Counted from the first letter of the stretch, positions 16,748 to 27,491 are shown. The stretch is 38,376 bases of DNA from Thiotrichales bacterium 19S3-11 (GCA_021713295.1 JAKJJU010000026.1:1-38376); one strand, 5' to 3'. Notes: generated by a model not told the origin, from the sequence alone. Made by a program: numbers and translations.

Positions 16748-17788
16748 ATGGCTATTTCCTATAATTTATCTGAGCTAGCAATTCAATTAGGGGGCACTTT
16801 AAAAGGTGACCCTAATGCGACAGTTAAAGGTATTGCAACGCTAAAAGGAGCTAAAAAAGGTTATCTATCATTTTTAGCAAATCCAAAATATATTAATGAT
16901 CTGAAAAGTACTGAAGCAACGGCTGTTCTAGTCACATCAGATGCTGCTGAACTATGTCCTGTTGATGCCATTGTATTAAAGGATCCATATTTTGCTTTTG
17001 CAAAAGTAGCGGAATTATTTGACAAGTCACCAAGACAATTGCCTGGAATTGATGCTACTGCAAAAATTGATGAAACAGCGACAGTTGACCCTTCAGCAGC
17101 TATTGGACCTAATGTTGTTATTGGCGCGCATACAGTAATTCGTGAAAATGTTCAAATTTGGGCAAATACAGTAATTTCAGATCATTGTTATATTAGCGCC
17201 AATGTAATTATTCATCCTAATGTTACGATATGTCATGATGTTACTATTGGCTCAAATAGTAGAGTTCATCCTGGAGCAATCATTGGAAGTGATGGCTTTG
17301 GAAATGCAAAAGATGAATCAGGAACTTGGGTTAAAGTGCCTCAATTAGGGGGGGTTACCATTGGAGAGAATGTTGAAATTGGAGCAAATGCAACGATTGA
17401 TCGTGGTACTATTGATGATACATTAATTCATGATGGCGTTAAAATTGATAACTTGGTTCAAATAGCGCATAACGTACAAATAGGAAAAAATACGGCAATG
17501 GCAGCGCAAGCAGGTGTTGCAGGTAGCACAAAAGTTGGTGCTGATTGTCTTATTGGCGGTGCTGCTGGTATTACAGGACATATAGAAATTGTAGATCACG
17601 TAATGGTAGCTGCAAAAGCAGGTGTTAGTAAATCACTGACAGAGCCCGGAGCCTATGCATCTGGTACGCCTGCTAAGCCTTATCATCAATGGCGTAAAAA
17701 TATTGCTCGCATTAATCGCTTAGATAAAGCCTATGCCAAAATTAAAGAACTTGAACAGAAATTAAATAGATTAGAGAAAAACAGCTAA
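16748..17788 (+). CDS. lpxD: UDP-3-O-(3-hydroxyacyl)glucosamine N-acyltransferase LpxD
   Basis: Third committed step of lipid A synthesis: N-acylation of UDP-3-O-acyl-glucosamine with hydroxyacyl-ACP. 346 residues: an N-terminal uridine-binding domain (YNLSELAIQLGG, LSFLANPKY), a left-handed beta helix of hexapeptide repeats (about 105-310), and a C-terminal helix. The catalytic His is at about residue 241 in VQIAHNVQIG. The ATG at 16748 follows AAAGGA by ten bases and gives the family's usual start; an upstream TTG at 16697 adds 17 residues with no family match. Confidence 0.96.
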   Translation: MAISYNLSELAIQLGGTLKGDPNATVKGIATLKGAKKGYLSFLANPKYINDLKSTEATAVLVTSDAAELCPVDAIVLKDPYFAFAKVAELFDKSPRQLPGIDATAKIDETATVDPSAAIGPNVVIGAHTVIRENVQIWANTVISDHCYISANVIIHPNVTICHDVTIGSNSRVHPGAIIGSDGFGNAKDESGTWVKVPQLGGVTIGENVEIGANATIDRGTIDDTLIHDGVKIDNLVQIAHNVQIGKNTAMAAQAGVAGSTKVGADCLIGGAAGITGHIEIVDHVMVAAKAGVSKSLTEPGAYASGTPAKPYHQWRKNIARINRLDKAYAKIKELEQKLNRLEKNS

Positions 17789-17828
17789 TACTATTTTCAA
17801 TAAAATTGATTATCGGGAAAATTACTAG

Positions 17829-18299
17829 ATGGAAAGTCAAACGAATACTTCAAAAGACATTTATGAGATTTTAAATTTATTGCCTCACAGATATCCTTTT
17901 TTACTGATTGATCGCGTGCTTGAAGTTGATGTTGATCATGTTAAAGCCATTAAAAATGTAACAGCAAATGAACCTCACTTTACTGGACATTTTCCAGATA
18001 ACCCAGTAATGCCAGGCGTTTTGATTGTTGAAGCAATGGCGCAGGCGACAGCTTTAGTAGCACATGCTAGAATAGAAGCAAATATGCTTGAGGGTGATGA
18101 AAATAAGATTTTCTTTTTGGTTGGAATTGATAAGGTAAGAGTAAAACGTCCTGTTATTCCAGGCGATCAGTTGGTGATTACAGCTGAGTTAATCAAACAG
18201 AAAAGCAGTATTTTCTTCTGTAAGGCAGAAGTGAGAGTGGATGGTCAGTTAGTTGCATCAGCTGACTTGATGGCAGCATACCGGGATAAGGCATTGTGA
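17829..18299 (+). CDS. fabZ: 3-hydroxyacyl-ACP dehydratase FabZ
   Basis: Dehydrates 3-hydroxyacyl-ACP in fatty-acid elongation. It competes with LpxA for the same substrate, which explains its place in the lpx cluster. 156 residues with LLPHRYPFLLIDRV at the N terminus and the catalytic pair His54 (GHFPDNPVMPG) and Glu68 (VLIVEAMAQ), in exactly the E. coli spacing. It overlaps the start of lpxA by 4 bp (GTGA). Confidence 0.97.
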   Translation: MESQTNTSKDIYEILNLLPHRYPFLLIDRVLEVDVDHVKAIKNVTANEPHFTGHFPDNPVMPGVLIVEAMAQATALVAHARIEANMLEGDENKIFFLVGIDKVRVKRPVIPGDQLVITAELIKQKSSIFFCKAEVRVDGQLVASADLMAAYRDKAL

Positions 18300-19075
18300 T
18301 AGACCCAAGCGCGGTGATATATGAAGGTGCAAAGATTGCATCAGATGTTGAAATTGGCCCTTTTAGTGTCATAGGGCCTAATGTGACAATTGGATCAGGT
18401 AGTAAAATTGGTCCTCATGTGGTTATTCAAAATACGACAACGATTGGCAAGAATAACCAAATTTTCCAATTTGCATCAGTTGGCGCAAATCCAATTGATC
18501 ACACCTATAAGGGAGAGGAAACTCGCCTTGAAATTGGTGATGGTAATATCATTCGTGAATGTGCAACCATACATGGTGGAACTTCAAAGGAAAACAATGT
18601 TACAATCATTGGGAATCAGAATTTAATTATGAACTATGTTCATATTGGTCATGATTGTGAAATTGGAAATCGAGTAACCTTAGTTGGATTTTCAGGGATT
18701 GCAGGTCATGTACGAATCAGAGATTTTGCTACTGTTGGTGTGTATTGTGGCATTCACCAATTTGTTGAAATTGGGGAGTATAGTTTTATTGCGCAAGGGT
18801 CTTTAATTGGTCATAATGTATTACCATACTTAATGATTATTCCAGGCAAAGATAAGCCATCAACTCCATTTGGTTTAAATACCGAAGGCTTAAAGAGAAA
18901 TGGGTTCTCTAAGGAGACAATTGCTAAATTAAAACATGCCTATAAAGTTGTTTATAGACAAGGGCTTCGATTAGAAGAAGCTGCAGTAGCATTGAAAGAA
19001 TTAGAAGCGGACTGCCCTGAAATTAAAATTATGCGTCAAATGCTTGAAAATACAGAAAGAGGTATTGTGCGTTAA
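18296..19075 (+). CDS. lpxA: UDP-N-acetylglucosamine acyltransferase LpxA
   Basis: First step of lipid A synthesis: transfer of a 3-hydroxyacyl chain to UDP-GlcNAc. 259 residues with a GTG start overlapping the fabZ stop. The left-handed beta helix of hexapeptide repeats covers about residues 1-185 and the helical tail begins at PFGLNTEGLKRNGFS. The catalytic region VHIGHDCEIGNR holds His116 and His119, matching E. coli His122 and His125. The stop overlaps the lpxB start (TAATG). Confidence 0.97.
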   Translation: MIDPSAVIYEGAKIASDVEIGPFSVIGPNVTIGSGSKIGPHVVIQNTTTIGKNNQIFQFASVGANPIDHTYKGEETRLEIGDGNIIRECATIHGGTSKENNVTIIGNQNLIMNYVHIGHDCEIGNRVTLVGFSGIAGHVRIRDFATVGVYCGIHQFVEIGEYSFIAQGSLIGHNVLPYLMIIPGKDKPSTPFGLNTEGLKRNGFSKETIAKLKHAYKVVYRQGLRLEEAAVALKELEADCPEIKIMRQMLENTERGIVR

Positions 19076-20211
19076 TGCGTATTGTTCTAGTTGCAGGAGA
19101 ATTATCAGGTGATCAATTAGCTCAAGGATTAGTAGCCAAACTAAAACAAACGTATCCAAATGCAATTATTGAGGGTATTGGTGGACCTTTAATGATTGAA
19201 GAGGGGTTAACTAGCCTTTATCCTATAGATTATCTTTCAGTTATGGGCTTTGTTGAAGTTATTAAGCAGTTGAATAAAATTTTAAAAGCACGTTTTGGGC
19301 TATTAAGGCATTTTAAAAAACACCCACCTGATATTTATATTGGTATTGATGCACCTGACTTTAATTTACCAATTGAAAAAAAATTAAGAAAGCGCGGTAT
19401 TAAAACAATACATTATGTTAGTCCATCTGTATGGGCTTGGCGTGAAGGTCGAGTAAAGGGGATAAAAAAAGCAACGGATTCAGTTTTGGCAATCTTACCC
19501 TTTGAAGTTGACTTTTATCATAAATATAATCATAGAGTTATTTTTGTTGGTCATCCATTAGCGAATGAAATTCCTATCAATGTAGAAAGTACTACTGAAA
19601 TACGAGCTCAATTGCAACTTGATTCGAATAAGCTGACCGTTGCTATTTTACCTGGTAGCCGGCATCAAGAAGTTGCTTTTTTATTGCCTGTATTTATGGA
19701 GGTTATAAGAAGGTTAAAGAAAAAATATCATCACTGTCAGTTTGTAATACCATTAGCTAAAGCATCTTTAGGAGTGCATTTTGAACATTACGAAGCTGAA
19801 TTTGATAAGCTTAATATTCATTTAATTGAGGGAAAGTCGCATCAAGCACTAAAAGCATCTGATATAGTATTATTAGCATCAGGTACAGCAGCACTAGAAG
19901 CAATGCTATATAAAAAGCCAATGGTCATGGCCTATAAACTGTCACCAATTACATTTTTATTTGCACGTATGCTTGTTAAAATTCGAATGTTTTCATTGCC
20001 AAATATTTTAGCAGGTAAAATGATTATTCCGGAATTAATTCAACATGATGCTACAGCGCCCAAACTAGCAGAAGAAATGATACAGTTGATCGAAGATAAA
20101 TCCAAGCAAGAAAAGCTTATCCAAACCTTTAGTGAATTACATCAAAGACTACAAAAGGACTCTGATACGCTGGCTTTAGAAGAAGTGAACTATTTATTGG
20201 GTAGGCCATAA
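19075..20211 (+). CDS. lpxB: Lipid-A-disaccharide synthase LpxB
   Basis: Family GT19 glycosyltransferase that joins UDP-2,3-diacylglucosamine and lipid X into the lipid A disaccharide at the inner membrane. 378 residues. Visible motifs are VAGELSGDQLAQGL at the N terminus, IDAPDFNLPIEKKL, HYVSPSVWAWREGRVK, ILPGSRHQEV and the donor-site LLASGTAALEAML. It is translationally coupled to lpxA by TAATG. Only 7 bp separate its stop from the end of the opposing transporter gene. Confidence 0.96.
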   Translation: MRIVLVAGELSGDQLAQGLVAKLKQTYPNAIIEGIGGPLMIEEGLTSLYPIDYLSVMGFVEVIKQLNKILKARFGLLRHFKKHPPDIYIGIDAPDFNLPIEKKLRKRGIKTIHYVSPSVWAWREGRVKGIKKATDSVLAILPFEVDFYHKYNHRVIFVGHPLANEIPINVESTTEIRAQLQLDSNKLTVAILPGSRHQEVAFLLPVFMEVIRRLKKKYHHCQFVIPLAKASLGVHFEHYEAEFDKLNIHLIEGKSHQALKASDIVLLASGTAALEAMLYKKPMVMAYKLSPITFLFARMLVKIRMFSLPNILAGKMIIPELIQHDATAPKLAEEMIQLIEDKSKQEKLIQTFSELHQRLQKDSDTLALEEVNYLLGRP

Positions 20212-20218
20212 ACTGTTC

Positions 20219-21688
20219 TTAATGGCGAATACTTCGATTTAAAATAACACCAATAATAGTTAATAGAATTAATGAACCAACACCAAATCCTAAAATATAC
20301 ATAACGGGATAACCACCATAAGCTTTTTCTAAGTCAAAAATAACCTGCCGTAAAAGTAAGGTTGCCAAAATAGTTGGAATGACTAAGCGAATTAAGCAAT
20401 TAAATAGCCCAGTTAGATTAAGATTAGATTGTTTTTTGAGATTATAACGTAGTCGTTCTGCATCGTAGCACCAGCCAATTACGATGGATTCTAATAAGGC
20501 AACAATTAAGACACCATAGCCACCAATGAAGTGATCAACGATATCAAGTATGTAAAGTCCGTTGTTGCCACTGTAAATTAGGCTTACAATAAATGTTAAA
20601 ATGACTGCGACAAGAAGAATACTACGTCTTTTTATTTTTTGCGTGCCATCCATAATTGCAGCTAAAATTGCTTCGAATAAGGAAACAATTGAAGTAAATG
20701 CTAAGGCAAATAAAGCTAAATAAAATATGATAGAGAAAAAACGTTCACCAAAGGGTAGTAATGATAAAGCTTTTGGAAATACAACAAAGGCAAGTCCAAT
20801 ACCACCTTTAACTGCTTGATCAATTGGTGTTTGTGTTACGGTTGAATAATATCCAAGTACCGAATAAATAATTACACCGCCAATAAATGCAATCAGTGTA
20901 TCACCAATAATAACAAAGATAGCCATTCTTTTGACATTAACTTGCTTTTGTAAAATTGCACCATAGGCAAACATCACACCAAAGCCAATAGATAACGTAA
21001 ATAGTACTTGGCTTGCAGCATCAAACCATAGATCTAAAGAGTATAAAGATTGCCAGTGGGGTTGCAAAAATAATTTTAAGCCGCTCCAAGCTCCATCGAG
21101 TAATAGCGAATTGATTAATAGCACAATTAATAAGATAAATGGAATAGGCGTAATCCATTTAGCAACACGTGCAATACCTGAGGTGCCTCTATAAACAGCA
21201 ATACAAAGTAACACTAGTGTAGCAATAACACCCAATGAAATAGTCATATTTAAATGTGTAACTTTTGAAATATGGGTAGTTAGGCCAAGGAAGTCATTAT
21301 AAAAATAGCCTTCAGCATTTACTTTCCATGGGATAGATGATGAATTAATAGCATAATGAATCACCCAGCTTGTAATAACTAAGTAATAGGTTAAAACACC
21401 AAATGATATTAAAACAGCTAGCCAGCCTACTAATTTAAACTTAGAGCGGATGCCAATTGAGCCCAGTGCTCTAGGTGCTCCAAAACGAGTAATTTGTCCT
21501 AAACCAATTTCCATAATTAAAAGCGGTAAGCCTAAAATTAAAAGACAAATAAAATAAGCAACAAAAAAAGCGCCACCACCGTGCTCATAGGCTAAATAAG
21601 GGAAGCGCCAAACATTGCCTAAGCCAGCTGCAGAGCCAATTGCAGCAAGAACAAAAATCCAGCCTGATTTGAAATTATCGCGTGTCAT
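20219..21688 (-). CDS. Neurotransmitter:sodium symporter (NSS/SLC6, LeuT-like) family transporter
   Basis: Predicted Na+-driven amino-acid uptake system. 489 residues with about 11-12 membrane segments. Helix 1 carries the family signature AIGSAAGLGNVWRFPYL with its unwound Gly/Asn centre, followed by GGGAFFVAYFICLLILGLPL. The LeuT fold is recognisable throughout, for example FTLSIGFGVMFAYGAIL. Substrate is unknown; many bacterial members carry Leu, Trp or Tyr. It stands alone leftward between lpxB and topB. Confidence 0.9.
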   Translation of the reverse strand: MTRDNFKSGWIFVLAAIGSAAGLGNVWRFPYLAYEHGGGAFFVAYFICLLILGLPLLIMEIGLGQITRFGAPRALGSIGIRSKFKLVGWLAVLISFGVLTYYLVITSWVIHYAINSSSIPWKVNAEGYFYNDFLGLTTHISKVTHLNMTISLGVIATLVLLCIAVYRGTSGIARVAKWITPIPFILLIVLLINSLLLDGAWSGLKLFLQPHWQSLYSLDLWFDAASQVLFTLSIGFGVMFAYGAILQKQVNVKRMAIFVIIGDTLIAFIGGVIIYSVLGYYSTVTQTPIDQAVKGGIGLAFVVFPKALSLLPFGERFFSIIFYLALFALAFTSIVSLFEAILAAIMDGTQKIKRRSILLVAVILTFIVSLIYSGNNGLYILDIVDHFIGGYGVLIVALLESIVIGWCYDAERLRYNLKKQSNLNLTGLFNCLIRLVIPTILATLLLRQVIFDLEKAYGGYPVMYILGFGVGSLILLTIIGVILNRSIRH

Positions 21689-21852
21689 TAAAAATCATCC
21701 GTTTTAAAAATTTAATTTACAGAGGCAATATACCATAAATCAATGAAAAGGCTAAGTAATGACTAGATTAAAGTAGTAATAGCTTATCCAGAGTTTGTGT
21801 TAAAATTCAAGCTATAAAAAATGATGCATTAATGATAAGGAAGTAATTTACG

Positions 21853-23853
21853 ATGAAAGTTTTTATAGCCGAGAAACCATCACAAGGAAGAGATATTGCT
21901 TCTGTGTTGGGTTGTAATCAGCGCTATGATGGTTACTTATCAAATGCAGATACAATTGTCACTTGGGGATTTGGGCATTTATTACAACCAGCTGACCCTG
22001 TTAGCTATGATGAAAAATATAAACGTTGGGATATGAAAGATTTACCAATTATTCCTGAGCGTTGGAAGCTAGCACCTAATCCTAAAAGTAAAGCACAACT
22101 TAAAATTGTTAATAGCTGTATCAAATTAGCAACTGAGATAATTATCGCTACTGATGCCGATAGAGAGGGTGAATTAATTGCAAGACTGATCATTTCTAAA
22201 TCAGGTTATAAAGGCATAATTAAAAGATTATGGTTATCAGCATTAGATGATGCTTCAATTAAGACGGCGTTATCTAGATTAAAAGATGGCAGTGAGACTG
22301 AACCGCTATTTTGGGCGGGTTTAGGACGACAAAGAGCTGATTGGATTTGTGGTCTAAGTTATACAAGAGCAGCAACTTTAATTTTAGGTAGTGGTGTTAA
22401 TTTATTTTCAATTGGTAGAGTGCAAACGCCAACTGTACGGTTGGTTGTTGAAAGAGATTTGGAGATTGAAAATTTTAAATCCAAGCCATTTTATACTGTT
22501 ACAGCAAATGTTATTCAAGGTCAATTAATGTCAGAGTTTGACTGGGTCATTCCAGAGTATGCTAAAGGTGATGATGATAGTCGATGTCTAGATAGAAAAT
22601 TTGCTAAGGCTGTTATTGATAAATGTCAAAATAAATCGGGTATTATTCAATCATTAGAGAAAAAGAAGAAAGCTAGAAAAGCGCCTTTAGCTCTATCATT
22701 ATCAGAGTTACAAAAGCTTGCAAATACTAAATATGGTTTAAGTGCACAAGATACGCTAAATTGTGCACAAGCATTGTATGAGAAATACAAAGCTACGACA
22801 TATCCCAGAACGGATTGCGGCTATTTAAATATGGAACAACACAATGATGCTAAGACAATTTTTAATAGCTTAAGTTCTATAGATAAGCAATATGATAGTT
22901 TAATAAAACAATGTGACCCTTCTTTTAAATCACGCTGTTGGAGTGATAAAAAAGTTTCAGAGTCAGCGCATCACGCTATCATTCCTACAACTAATACAAA
23001 AGTTAATATCAGTATGATGAGTATTGGAGAAAAGCAAGTTTATGATTTAATCGTTAGATACTACTTAGCTCAATTTATGGGTGATTTTATCTATGATGAA
23101 ACGATTATTCATGTTGAATGCTTAGATGAAGAATTTGTCACTAAAGGAATGCTTATAATAGAGTCAGGATGGAAGCAAGCATTTACGAAAGAAGATGATG
23201 AGGATAAAGATGCTAAGTCATTACCTGCATTTAATAAAAATGATTCAGTTTTATTAGAACGATTAGAATTACATAATAAAAAAACAACACCACCTCAGCA
23301 TTATACTGAAGCAACGTTGATTTCAGCTATGAAAAATTGTGGTAGACGCATGGACGATGAGGCAGCAAAATCCATTTTAACAACGGTTAAAGGAATAGGT
23401 ACAGAAGCTACAAGGGCAAATATAATAGAGATTATTAAAAAACGTGAATATATTGATACCAAAGGGAAGAGCAAGAGCTTAATTTCAACCGAAAAAGCAC
23501 GTGAATTAATAAAGATATTACCTGAAGAGATAACTGGAATTGAGATGACTGCTGATTGGGAGTTGGAACTTGATAAAATTGCAAAAGGTCTGTCTGATTT
23601 TAAAGATTTTATGAAGCGCATTGCCATTGCTGCTCATCAAGGTGTTCAAGCAATTGCTGATCTTAAAGGCAAGGGAAATATACCGATTAAAAACCCATGT
23701 CCAAAATGTGGGGCAGAGCTAAGGCGGATAAAGTCCACAAAGGGTAAAGGTTTTTGGTGGGGGTGCACCCAATTTAGAAATGGCTGTCGTGTGGTATTAG
23801 AAGATAAGCGTGGTAAACCGGTTTTAATGAGTGATAAAAAGCCTAATAAATAA
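21853..23853 (+). CDS. topB: DNA topoisomerase III (type IA)
   Basis: Decatenating type IA topoisomerase. 666 residues: Toprim domain starting KVFIAEKPSQGRDIA with the acidic motif TDADREGELIARL (Asp101 and Asp103), the nucleophilic Tyr317 in YPRTDCGYL, and the GIGTEATRANIIE element. A C-terminal four-cysteine zinc motif starts at residue 616 (CPKCGAEL...WWGCTQ...NGC). The TDADREGE variant also occurs in plasmid-encoded and ICE-encoded TopB, but nothing here shows that this copy is mobile. AAGGAAG lies before the ATG. Confidence 0.94.
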   Translation: MKVFIAEKPSQGRDIASVLGCNQRYDGYLSNADTIVTWGFGHLLQPADPVSYDEKYKRWDMKDLPIIPERWKLAPNPKSKAQLKIVNSCIKLATEIIIATDADREGELIARLIISKSGYKGIIKRLWLSALDDASIKTALSRLKDGSETEPLFWAGLGRQRADWICGLSYTRAATLILGSGVNLFSIGRVQTPTVRLVVERDLEIENFKSKPFYTVTANVIQGQLMSEFDWVIPEYAKGDDDSRCLDRKFAKAVIDKCQNKSGIIQSLEKKKKARKAPLALSLSELQKLANTKYGLSAQDTLNCAQALYEKYKATTYPRTDCGYLNMEQHNDAKTIFNSLSSIDKQYDSLIKQCDPSFKSRCWSDKKVSESAHHAIIPTTNTKVNISMMSIGEKQVYDLIVRYYLAQFMGDFIYDETIIHVECLDEEFVTKGMLIIESGWKQAFTKEDDEDKDAKSLPAFNKNDSVLLERLELHNKKTTPPQHYTEATLISAMKNCGRRMDDEAAKSILTTVKGIGTEATRANIIEIIKKREYIDTKGKSKSLISTEKARELIKILPEEITGIEMTADWELELDKIAKGLSDFKDFMKRIAIAAHQGVQAIADLKGKGNIPIKNPCPKCGAELRRIKSTKGKGFWWGCTQFRNGCRVVLEDKRGKPVLMSDKKPNK

Positions 23854-23885
23854 ACAATACGCTCGTTAGTTTTATTTTGTAATGC

Positions 23886-25259
23886 CTATGAAGTTTGCCC
23901 TATATGGCGTAAATTCTTGCCAGCATAAATATGCGACTCAATGGTTTCTAAAGAAACATTTTTAGTTTCAGGCATTACTTTAATAAAAATTAGTAAAGCA
24001 ACTAATGTTAATAAGGCATATAAATAAAAGGTATGGTCAATGCCCAGATAGTCGACTAAAGCTAAAAAGCTTACGCTGACTAAAAAATTAAACCCCCAGT
24101 TAGCACAATTGGCTATAGCCATACCTTTTTCTCGTGCGGATAGTGGAAATATTTCAGCCATTAAGACATAAGGTAGTCCACCTAGACTAACAGCAAAAAA
24201 GAAGATGAATAGCACAACGGCAAATAATGCAATAATACCGCTAACATCACCAAATGAATGCGCTAGAGCGCCGCCACATATGAATAAGGCAAAAATTTGC
24301 CCAATCATGCCATAAATTAGTAGCATTCTGCGTCCAAGTACTTCAATTATCCAAATAGCAATAACAGTAGACAGTACATTAACCAAACCACAAATTATTG
24401 TAGCAATGGTGGCAGTATTATTAGCAAATAAATTTAGATTAGCATCTCTAAAAATATGGGTTGAATAATAAAAAATTGTGTTAACACCGGTAAGTTGTTG
24501 AGCAACAAATAGGCCAAATGCAAGACAGACTAATTTAAATAAATGTTTATCTTTTAATAGGGTTATAAGTGAGTTTTGTTTATGCGTAACAGCTTGATCT
24601 AAACCGTCAAGAATTTGCTTAACCTCAGAAGTGGGGTTAAGTTTTTGTATTACTGTTGTCGCTTTAGTTGTCTTTTGTTTCATATACAACCAACGTGGAG
24701 ACTGAGGAAGAAAAAACATACCGATAATAAATAAGCTTGAAGGTAACACACCAAAAAGGAACATGCCACGCCAGTTATCATCGAAAAAGTGATTGACTAG
24801 AAAAGCCATTACTAAGCCAATAGTAACGGCTAGTTGAAATAAAACAACCAATGCACCACGTATTCTAGTAGGTGATATTTCAGATAAATACATTGGCACA
24901 ATTGTTGCAGATATTCCAATGGAAATTCCCATAAAAAACCTGCCTATCAAAACAAAGGAGACACCTAATGAAATACTTACTAAGTAGGTAGATATTAAGA
25001 ATAAGATGCCAGAAATTAAAATACTGTATTTACGTCCTAGATGGTTTGCAAATAAAGGGCTTATCATTGAGCCAAAAAGAGCACCTAAAGGTACAAATGC
25101 TACAATTAAGCCTTTTAAAAAGTCATCTGTTATGTGTAGCTCAGTTGACATAGGCGATAGAGCGCCATTGATAACGCCCGTATCAAAGCCAAATAATAAG
25201 CCTGCGATAGCAGCAACGATAGCAATCACATAAACAATTTTTTTATTTGATTCAGCCAT
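23886..25259 (-). CDS. MFS sugar porter family transporter (XylE/GalP-like)
   Basis: Predicted sugar:H+ symporter of the major facilitator superfamily. 457 residues with 12 membrane segments. Sugar-porter signatures are present in order: GFDTGVINGAL in helix 1, NHLGRKYSIL in the 2-3 loop, RFFMGISIGISATIVPMYLSE, PQSPRWLYMK before the central loop, QQLTGVNTIFYYST in helix 7, and PETKNVSLETIE at the C terminus. Substrate cannot be told; the QQLTGVN motif suits a hexose or pentose. Leftward, upstream of the mnmG 3' end by 97 bp; mnmG is transcribed toward it. Confidence 0.92.
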   Translation of the reverse strand: MAESNKKIVYVIAIVAAIAGLLFGFDTGVINGALSPMSTELHITDDFLKGLIVAFVPLGALFGSMISPLFANHLGRKYSILISGILFLISTYLVSISLGVSFVLIGRFFMGISIGISATIVPMYLSEISPTRIRGALVVLFQLAVTIGLVMAFLVNHFFDDNWRGMFLFGVLPSSLFIIGMFFLPQSPRWLYMKQKTTKATTVIQKLNPTSEVKQILDGLDQAVTHKQNSLITLLKDKHLFKLVCLAFGLFVAQQLTGVNTIFYYSTHIFRDANLNLFANNTATIATIICGLVNVLSTVIAIWIIEVLGRRMLLIYGMIGQIFALFICGGALAHSFGDVSGIIALFAVVLFIFFFAVSLGGLPYVLMAEIFPLSAREKGMAIANCANWGFNFLVSVSFLALVDYLGIDHTFYLYALLTLVALLIFIKVMPETKNVSLETIESHIYAGKNLRHIGQTS

Positions 25260-25356
25260 TTAATTCCCTTATTTTTTCCTGTTTATCAATTAAGGAATAC
25301 AATCATATCAAAATAAGAGGTTTCTGAGAATTTATCAAAACGTGATTTTTTTATTT

Positions 25357-27255
25357 TTAAGCATTTTCTTTTAGATTTTTCGAAAGATTAAATTTCTTTA
25401 AGTAGATAAGTAAAAGGCTAATAGCAGCAGGAGTAACGCCTGAGATTCTTGATGCTTGAGCAATTGTTGTCGGTTTTGCATCGATTAATTTTTGACGAAC
25501 TTCATTGGATAAACCTTGAATACGATTATAATCTAAAGTTTGTGGAATATGCGTTAGCTCAAGTTCTTTTTGCTTTTCTATTTCATTAAGCTGGCGAGTA
25601 ATATAACCATCATACTTAGCCTGAATTTCAATTTGTTCAGTAGCCTGAACATGCTCTATATTTGCTTCAAGTTCATCGATTTTCATTAACATTTGATAAG
25701 TAATCTCAGGACGCTTGAGTAAATCAAAAGCATTAACATCCGAGGAAATCGGATGAGGTAGAATTTTTTCTACGGCACATGCTTTTGGACTTTTAGGGCC
25801 AATCCACAATTTACGTAGGCGTTGAATTTCATTGTCAATTACGTGTTGTTTTTCTTCAAAAATATGCCAACGTTTTTGGTCAACTAAGCCTAATTTATAG
25901 CCAATTTCTGTCAATCGCAAATCTGCGTTGTCTTCACGAAGAATCAAACGGTATTCTGCACGAGAAGTAAACATGCGGTAGGGCTCAATGGTGCCATTGG
26001 TGATTAAATCATCAATAAGAACTCCCATATAGGCTTCATCACGCTTAGGGTACCAAGGAGCTTGATTTTTTGTGATTAAGGCAGCATTTAATCCAGCAAT
26101 TAGTCCTTGAGCGCCAGCTTCTTCATAACCTGTTGTACCATTGATTTGGCCTGCAAAAAATAGATGATTAATATACTTGGTTTCAAGTGTAGGTTTTAGA
26201 TCTCTCGGATCAAAGTAGTCATATTCAATAGCATAACCGGCACGGGTGATATGTGCTTTTTCAAATCCTCTCATTGAACGTACAATTTGTAACTGAACAT
26301 CAAATGGTAGAGACGTTGATATTCCATTTGGGTAAAGCTCAGTACTATCGAGCCCTTCAGGTTCTACAAAAATTTGATGACTACTCTTATCTGCAAAACG
26401 TACGATTTTATCTTCAATAGAGGGGCAATAACGTGGGCCAACACCTTCAATAACACCGCCATACATTGCAGATCGATTAAGGTTATCACGTATAATCTGA
26501 TGTGTTTTTTCATTAGTATGAGTAATATGACATGGTACTTGTTTAGGGTGTTCATGAACATGGCCTAAATAAGAAAATACAGGTGTAGGCGTATCACCTG
26601 GTTGTACTTGCATAACAGAAAAGTCTACAGTTTTAGCATCGATTCTCGGTGGTGTGCCCGTTTTTAATCGGCCAACACGAAATGGTAATGCACGTAAACG
26701 CTTAGCCAATGCATTACTTGGCGGGTCACCAGCGCGCCCACCTTGAAAGTTATTAAATCCAATATGTATTTTGCCACCTAAAAATGTACCAACTGTAAGC
26801 ACAACACACTTTGCTTTAAAGGTTAACCCCATTTGAGTAATTACACCACAGACGGTATCATTTTCAACAATTAGGTCATCAACCGATTGCTGAAAAAGCG
26901 TAAGATTTTGTTGGTTTTGTAATTTATTTTGAACTGCCTGTTTATAGAGTGCTCGATCAGCTTGAGCTCGTGTTGCTCTTACTGCTGGGCCTTTTCTTGA
27001 GTTTAGTGTGCGAAATTGGATTCCTCCTACATCAATAGCGCTAGCCATAATGCCACCTAAAGCATCAATTTCTTTTACTAAGTGACCTTTACCAATACCA
27101 CCTATGGCTGGGTTACATGACATCTGTCCTATGGTATCTAAATTTTGTGTTAATAGTAATGTTTTTGCGCCTATACGAGCACTAGCTGCTGCAGCTTCTG
27201 TGCCAGCATGTCCACCACCAACGACAATAACGTCATATTGTTCAGGATAAATCAT
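25357..27255 (-). CDS. mnmG: tRNA uridine-5-carboxymethylaminomethyl modification enzyme MnmG (GidA)
   Basis: FAD-dependent partner of MnmE, installing cmnm5 on the wobble uridine of tRNAs. 632 residues. The N terminus reads [20 protein letters not shown] (FAD-binding GxGxxG), followed by [17 protein letters not shown], the GidA signature [18 protein letters not shown] and the [13 protein letters not shown] motif. The C-terminal helical tRNA/MnmE-binding domain is intact. A TATAAT (minus strand, 27304-27299) lies 44 bp before the ATG and may be its -10 box. Confidence 0.97.
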   Translation of the reverse strand: MIYPEQYDVIVVGGGHAGTEAAAASARIGAKTLLLTQNLDTIGQMSCNPAIGGIGKGHLVKEIDALGGIMASAIDVGGIQFRTLNSRKGPAVRATRAQADRALYKQAVQNKLQNQQNLTLFQQSVDDLIVENDTVCGVITQMGLTFKAKCVVLTVGTFLGGKIHIGFNNFQGGRAGDPPSNALAKRLRALPFRVGRLKTGTPPRIDAKTVDFSVMQVQPGDTPTPVFSYLGHVHEHPKQVPCHITHTNEKTHQIIRDNLNRSAMYGGVIEGVGPRYCPSIEDKIVRFADKSSHQIFVEPEGLDSTELYPNGISTSLPFDVQLQIVRSMRGFEKAHITRAGYAIEYDYFDPRDLKPTLETKYINHLFFAGQINGTTGYEEAGAQGLIAGLNAALITKNQAPWYPKRDEAYMGVLIDDLITNGTIEPYRMFTSRAEYRLILREDNADLRLTEIGYKLGLVDQKRWHIFEEKQHVIDNEIQRLRKLWIGPKSPKACAVEKILPHPISSDVNAFDLLKRPEITYQMLMKIDELEANIEHVQATEQIEIQAKYDGYITRQLNEIEKQKELELTHIPQTLDYNRIQGLSNEVRQKLIDAKPTTIAQASRISGVTPAAISLLLIYLKKFNLSKNLKENA

Positions 27256-27491
27256 TTATTTGCCTTTAAATTCAACTTATATGTTCATTATTTTTTGTAT
27301 TATAAAATTCTGGCGCTATTTTATCTTAAAATGCATTAATATGCTAGAGGTTAAATTTTGATCAGGAGTTTTGAATGCAAAAGTATTATTTATATAGCGA
27401 GTGACCTTTTAGACAAATAGTTTGAGTAATGCTTTAATTGGTAGAGGTGTTTTACAGTAAAGTTTTTAAAAAAAGAGAAGGAGACTCTTTA

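Noticed and set aside
27438-27491. Longer acylase with 18 extra residues
   Set aside because: It would bury the signal peptide; the ATG at 27492 follows GAAGGAG.
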